The translations under genes were made by a program, and so were the position numbers. The notes beneath the pieces were generated by a model. The model saw only the letters and a list, made by a program, of their open reading frames with translations, searched no databases and was not told where the DNA came from. DNA of 7,836 nucleotides. It comes from Desulfobacteraceae bacterium (GTDB taxonomy: Bacteria > Desulfobacterota > DSM-4660 > Desulfatiglandales > HGW-15). Positions 5,191 to 7,836 of this stretch are shown one piece after another. The DNA is taken from contig RPPU01000201.1 of NCBI GenBank assembly GCA_003819975.1, positions 1 to 7,836 on the forward strand. Direction: 5' to 3'. Each line of letters opens with the position of its first letter. Position 1 is the stretch's first letter.

Positions 5191-5535
5191 TTACTGCTGC
5201 AAAGATTCAACAATATCGGACAATTTGCCGAGACCTGCGGCGTTAAACCAATCTTCAATCAGGCGATAGGCGATGGAGATGGGGGTCGGCAAAACGATCG
5301 AGCCGTTTTGAAGGGCGGAGCGGAGTTCGGGACGCGAGAACCATTGAGCTTTTTCTATTTCATGGCCGTCCACTTGGATGGTATCCTGGCTTGCTTCCGC
5401 ATTGAAGCCCAACATGATGGAGTTGGGGAAGGGCCAGGGCTGCGAGGAGTGATAGGAGACTTTGGTAACCGGCACGCCGGTTTCTTCGCGGACTTCGCGT
5501 ACCACGCAATGCTCCAGCCTTTCGCCCGGTTCATT
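5191..5535 (-). pseudogene. nudC: NudC-like NADH pyrophosphatase (Nudix hydrolase), N-terminally truncated
   Basis: The readable part begins NEPGERLEHCVVREVREETG, the Nudix box without its first Gly-Phe, and continues with YHSSQPWPFPNSIMLGF. SQPWPFP-x-S is the diagnostic segment of NudC-type NAD(H)/NAD-capped-RNA pyrophosphatases. HEIEKAQWFSRPEL and the C-terminal helices follow to TAA 5191-5193. About 114 residues remain of a family near 260-310. The N-terminal domain and zinc ribbon are gone, and the conserved leading Gly of the box is replaced by a stop and Gln. Translation could only start at an internal GTG (5505), inside the Nudix box, so activity is very unlikely. The break lies at about 5536-5541, immediately at the stop codon of the upstream gene in the same frame, so it is a recombination junction. 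Confidence 0.8.
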
Positions 5536-5538
5536 CTG

Positions 5539-6585
5539 CTATGGTATCGGTACCGATTTTATTTTTATTCCATCAATTAGAAATACAATATGCACAAATT
5601 TTCCGCCGCCTTCATATATGACCCCTTTGGTCATATCTTTATTTAATCCAATAAGGCTCTTGTCCCATTTAGCGATAGTTTTTCGTTTATCCACATCAAA
5701 CACTTTGTACTGGCTCGTTCCTACAATAAGCAGATTATGCGTTCCTTTAATAAATCGGTAATTTCCAGAAGACTCATCTAAAAGACCTTTTTCATCTTCT
5801 GTAAAGCGATAAACCGGTTTATTGCTTATATTATCGAAAACGGCGTATTCAGTCATCGAATCTTCGAGGAATCCGATCAATTTTTGTGCAAGATAGTATT
5901 TCCCGTCGTCTGAAAAAATTAAGCCTTTCTTGTTGGTTTTTGTGAGTTTATTCTCGACGGGATCGTAGACTGAGATTTCCGCCTCACTGTTATGCAAAAA
6001 ATTATCTTGAATATAAATTTTATTATCGTATTTTGCCCATTTGACATCAGTACCTTTTTCGGAGATCTTTCGAATTGTATCGTTGCTGATATCGTAAATA
6101 TAAATGCCTTGCGGCTCAAATGGACGAAATACTTCAACTAATGATTTCCCTGTGACGTAGGCGATCTTATTGCCATCTGGAGACCAGGAAAAATATCCAT
6201 CTAAATGACGAGTGATCACTCCTTCTATCTTTTTAATAATTTCCCCATCTTTATTGAGGATAATTAATTCCTCAGTGAGAATATCACCCTGCCTATTTTG
6301 TTGTTGAACGCTTATTGCCATATAATTTTTCAAATTAATATTATATGCTCCAATTTCCATTTCTGAATTGTAGAATAATCTTTCTTTTCTTTCTTTTATA
6401 TTATATGAATATATTTTTTTTGCTAATTTCTCTCCGGATTTATCCAAATAAAGTCTTAAGGCTTCAAGCGGCCAACCACCAAGAAATACCATATTGTTTT
6501 CTTCGTCATAAATTGTTTTTGCTGTTATAGGATTAATAATTGCAAAAAAAGAAAAAAGAAGTATTGATGCAATTTTAGCTTTCAC
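5539..6585 (-). CDS. exported beta-propeller-like protein (TolB/PD40-type repeats)
   Basis: Translation starts at GTG 6585, nine nt after AGGAGG (6595-6600). The 348-residue product opens with a Sec signal peptide: KAK, a hydrophobic core about 5-20, and a likely cut after ITA (22). At 132-143, FSWSPDGNKIAY is the classic PD40/TolB-like blade motif. Weaker blades follow: VKWAKYDNKIYI, FSDDGKYYLA and a YRFIKGTHNLLIVG-type strand. This suggests a periplasmic or surface beta-propeller, a binding scaffold without obvious catalytic residues. It lies 16 nt after the Ig-like protein's stop, so they share an operon on the minus strand. Base use is clearly AT-richer than neighbours at 1529-4000. The TAG stop abuts the Nudix remnant, so the original 3' flank, and possibly the last codons, may be lost. 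Confidence 0.78.
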   Translation of the reverse strand: MKAKIASILLFSFFAIINPITAKTIYDEENNMVFLGGWPLEALRLYLDKSGEKLAKKIYSYNIKERKERLFYNSEMEIGAYNINLKNYMAISVQQQNRQGDILTEELIILNKDGEIIKKIEGVITRHLDGYFSWSPDGNKIAYVTGKSLVEVFRPFEPQGIYIYDISNDTIRKISEKGTDVKWAKYDNKIYIQDNFLHNSEAEISVYDPVENKLTKTNKKGLIFSDDGKYYLAQKLIGFLEDSMTEYAVFDNISNKPVYRFTEDEKGLLDESSGNYRFIKGTHNLLIVGTSQYKVFDVDKRKTIAKWDKSLIGLNKDMTKGVIYEGGGKFVHIVFLIDGIKIKSVPIP

Positions 6586-6601
6586 CTGAGGTCGCCTCCT
6601 T

Positions 6602-6960
6602 TTATGGGTTGGTAAGTGTTATTTGTACTTGGCCTAGTAAATTCTGTGGTATCGTCGCCGATTTTCCATAATCCACATAAATTCTTATCGTTGCGACTCC
6701 CGGTGTGGTTCCGGCTTTATAGGTAAATGAAAGCTTGGCTTGCGAATTTACTGCAAGTTGTTTGCCTCTGTAACTCGGCTGTGCATCATCTGGAAGCTGC
6801 CCAGTGGGCTGGCCGTTTTCATCTGTTGCGGTTACAGTTAATTTTGTTCCTTTTAACAATGGCCATCCCATTCGATCCTTAATTACATCTGATGTAATGG
6901 TAACGGTTGCCTGACCATTCGCGTCGAGCGTCGAGCGGGACGTTGTTGGCTATGTGATTC
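6602..6960 (-). pseudogene. Ig-like (Big_1/invasin-type) domain protein, C-terminal fragment with frameshift
   Basis: The frame ending at TAA 6602-6604 reads DANGQATVTITSDV, then LLKGTKLTVTATDENGQPTG and GVATIRIYVDYG, ending VQITLTNP. The GQATVTI strand and KGTxLTVTA pattern are typical of bacterial Ig-like adhesin repeats. Going upstream the frame meets a TAG, but the family sequence continues as IANNVPLDA in the frame one over. A 7-bp tandem duplication (6922-6935) lies exactly at the switch, and removing one unit restores IANNVPLDANGQATVTI. Beyond about 6960 the sequence no longer looks Ig-like and the transposase region begins, so the N-terminal bulk of this surface protein is missing. 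The internal ATG at 6871 is unlikely to be a true start. The next gene in the operon is the beta-propeller protein. Confidence 0.65.
6922..6935. repeat. 7-bp tandem duplication causing a frameshift
   Basis: CGTCGAG occurs twice in a row (6922-6928 and 6929-6935). The length is not a multiple of three, and the Ig-like reading frame changes exactly here. Replication slippage is the likely cause. Confidence 0.75.
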
Positions 6961-7009
6961 CTGAGAAGTAACTCTTCCCATCTACGTTTAAATATACTAT
7001 AACACAACC

Positions 7010-7765
7010 ATGTATAAAAAAACAAACCCCCAAAAAAAGTTATTTGGAGTGGATACCCAGTTATCCACAGGGCTTTGCGCTCGCTTAAAAACCACATGGG
7101 CGCATTTGTTTAACTCTGAAGTTTTCCCGATACTGTTCAAATGTGAAGACCAGTATGCCAAACTTTACGGCAAGACCGGCCGGCCCAATTTCAGCGTAGC
7201 CCGCGTTCTGGGTTTGATTTTACTCCAAGAGATGAACAATCTGAGCGATCAAGAAGCCCTGGATGCCTTTGGCTTTGATATCCGCTGGCGTTACGCCTTG
7301 GATACCCACGAGGAAGACGCCTATTTGTCACGCCGCTCGTTGGTGGAGTTTCGAAGACGTTTGGTGGCCAAAGACCCGGAAATGACCCTGGTCCGCAACG
7401 TATTCGAGAGCATCAGCAAAACGGCCATAGAAAAACTGGGCTTATCCACCAAAGATCAACGACTCGATTCCACTCATATCATTTCAAACATACGCCTTCG
7501 CGGCCGCCTGGATTTGTTTTCAAATACCATAACCTTATTTATTAAAAGCTTGGATCAAGATCGTTTTTCATTGATTCCCCAACCCATTCGGGAATGGTAT
7601 GCTAAGGAACCTGAAGGTTGGTTCGGGTTGGATCAGGCGCAACATAAAGAGAAATTGAATCACGTAGCCGATTATTTATATCAGCTTATTGGAATTTTTA
7701 AAAGCGACGACGCTGTAGATTTTCACAATAAATATGATAGAAATGGGCTAAGATTACCGGAATAG
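7010..7765 (+). mobile_element. IS1182-like transposase, N-terminal half
   Basis: From ATG 7010 the 251-residue frame carries the IS1182-family N-terminal (DUF772-type) domain: YGKTGRPNFSVARVLGLILL (53-72), LSDQEALDAFGFDIRWRYAL, and SRRSLVEFRRRL. RLDSTHIISN at 151-160 holds the first catalytic Asp (D153) of the DDE core. Full transposases of this family run about 450-550 residues. Here the homology fades after YQLIGIF (about 230) and a stop follows, so the second Asp and the Glu are missing and it cannot catalyse transposition. No ribosome site precedes the ATG; TATACT (6993-6998) could be a -10. I could not identify terminal inverted repeats on either side. It lies against the broken end of the Ig-like gene, suggesting insertion there followed by deletion. 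Confidence 0.85.
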
Positions 7766-7798
7766 ATTGACAAGGTTGGAAAAATTAGCGAAATAAAT

Positions 7799-7827
7799 GG
7801 CCCTGTTGTTAGGGCCTTTTTTATTTT
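7799..7827 (+). terminator. Rho-independent terminator
   Basis: GGCCCT (7799-7804), loop GTTGTT, AGGGCC (7811-7816), then TTTTTTATTTT. The A-rich stretch before the stem (AAATAAAT) lets it work on the minus strand as well. It lies 34 nt after the truncated transposase frame and may belong to whatever sequence replaced the IS 3' half. Confidence 0.85.
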
Positions 7828-7836
7828 AAAGACAAA

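Noticed and set aside
5539..5541. TAG recoding (stop read as an amino acid) joining the propeller and Nudix frames
   Set aside because: Other genes here end normally at TAG (95-97, 2032-2034, 4273-4275), the shared frame has a one-in-three chance, and the Nudix box has lost its leading Gly.
5546..5557. 12-bp palindrome ATCGGTACCGAT
   Set aside because: It lies within the last codons of the beta-propeller gene and is explained by coding sequence; there is no second copy or regulatory context.
1..7836. CRISPR array, tRNA, rRNA or riboswitch
   Set aside because: I saw no regularly spaced repeats, cloverleaf with CCA-type end, rRNA-like sequence or recognisable aptamer on either strand.

Overview
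The window comes from an uncultured-looking, probably Gram-negative bacterium of middling GC content. I cannot name the phylum from sequence alone. The grounds are bacterial Shine-Dalgarno sites (AGGAGG, AAGGAGGT), frequent TTG/GTG starts, 4-base ATGA/TTGA gene overlaps, signal-peptide proteins, a Rho-independent terminator and only bacterial gene families. It reads as an accessory, toxin-antitoxin-rich region with many broken genes, not as core genome.

Layout. (1) 95-292 (-): a small acidic protein, an orphan near-copy of the gene at 4058-4252. (2) 293-546 is AT-rich with no gene I can support. (3) 547-675 (+): N-terminal remnant of a Fic-family protein. (4) 694-2034 (+): a type IV (AbiE) toxin-antitoxin locus: a perfect inverted repeat as candidate operator, an intact AbiEi antitoxin, and an AbiEii nucleotidyltransferase toxin that lost about 100 internal residues and its frame. 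(5) 2052-2200 (+): broken stub of a secreted or lipoprotein gene whose stop overlaps the next start. (6) 2197-2925 (+): a protein with a UPF0149-like N-terminal part and a C-terminal SEC-C zinc motif. (7) 2970-3094 (+): a short, possibly frameshifted ORF overlapping the start of (8), an intact 310-residue protein of unknown family at 3091-4023. (9) 4058-4824 (-): a compact nucleotidyltransferase (MNT/AbiEii-like fold) followed 20 nt later by the second copy of the small acidic protein, a likely two-gene module. (10) 4825-5190: no gene, but a large imperfect hairpin, a 28-bp palindrome and a short repeated motif. (11) 5191-5535 (-): C-terminal part of a NudC-like Nudix hydrolase. (12) 5539-6585 (-): exported beta-propeller-like protein. 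(13) 6602-6960 (-): C-terminal Ig-like domain of a larger surface protein, frameshifted by a 7-bp tandem duplication and ending against (14) 7010-7765 (+), the N-terminal half of an IS1182-like transposase. (15) A strong terminator lies at 7799-7827.

How it fits together. The most informative signal is the duplicated small gene. The two copies differ at 12 of 168 bases, but 9 changes are silent and only two residues differ, so both copies appear to have been kept as protein. One sits directly behind a nucleotidyltransferase and the other is alone. With the AbiE locus, whose toxin is dead and antitoxin intact, and the Fic remnant, the left 4.8 kb looks like a place where nucleotidyltransferase- and Fic-type toxin modules arrive and decay while their small partners or antitoxins are kept. 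The right part is a separate minus-strand cell-surface operon (Ig-like protein, then beta-propeller) cut by IS-associated rearrangement.
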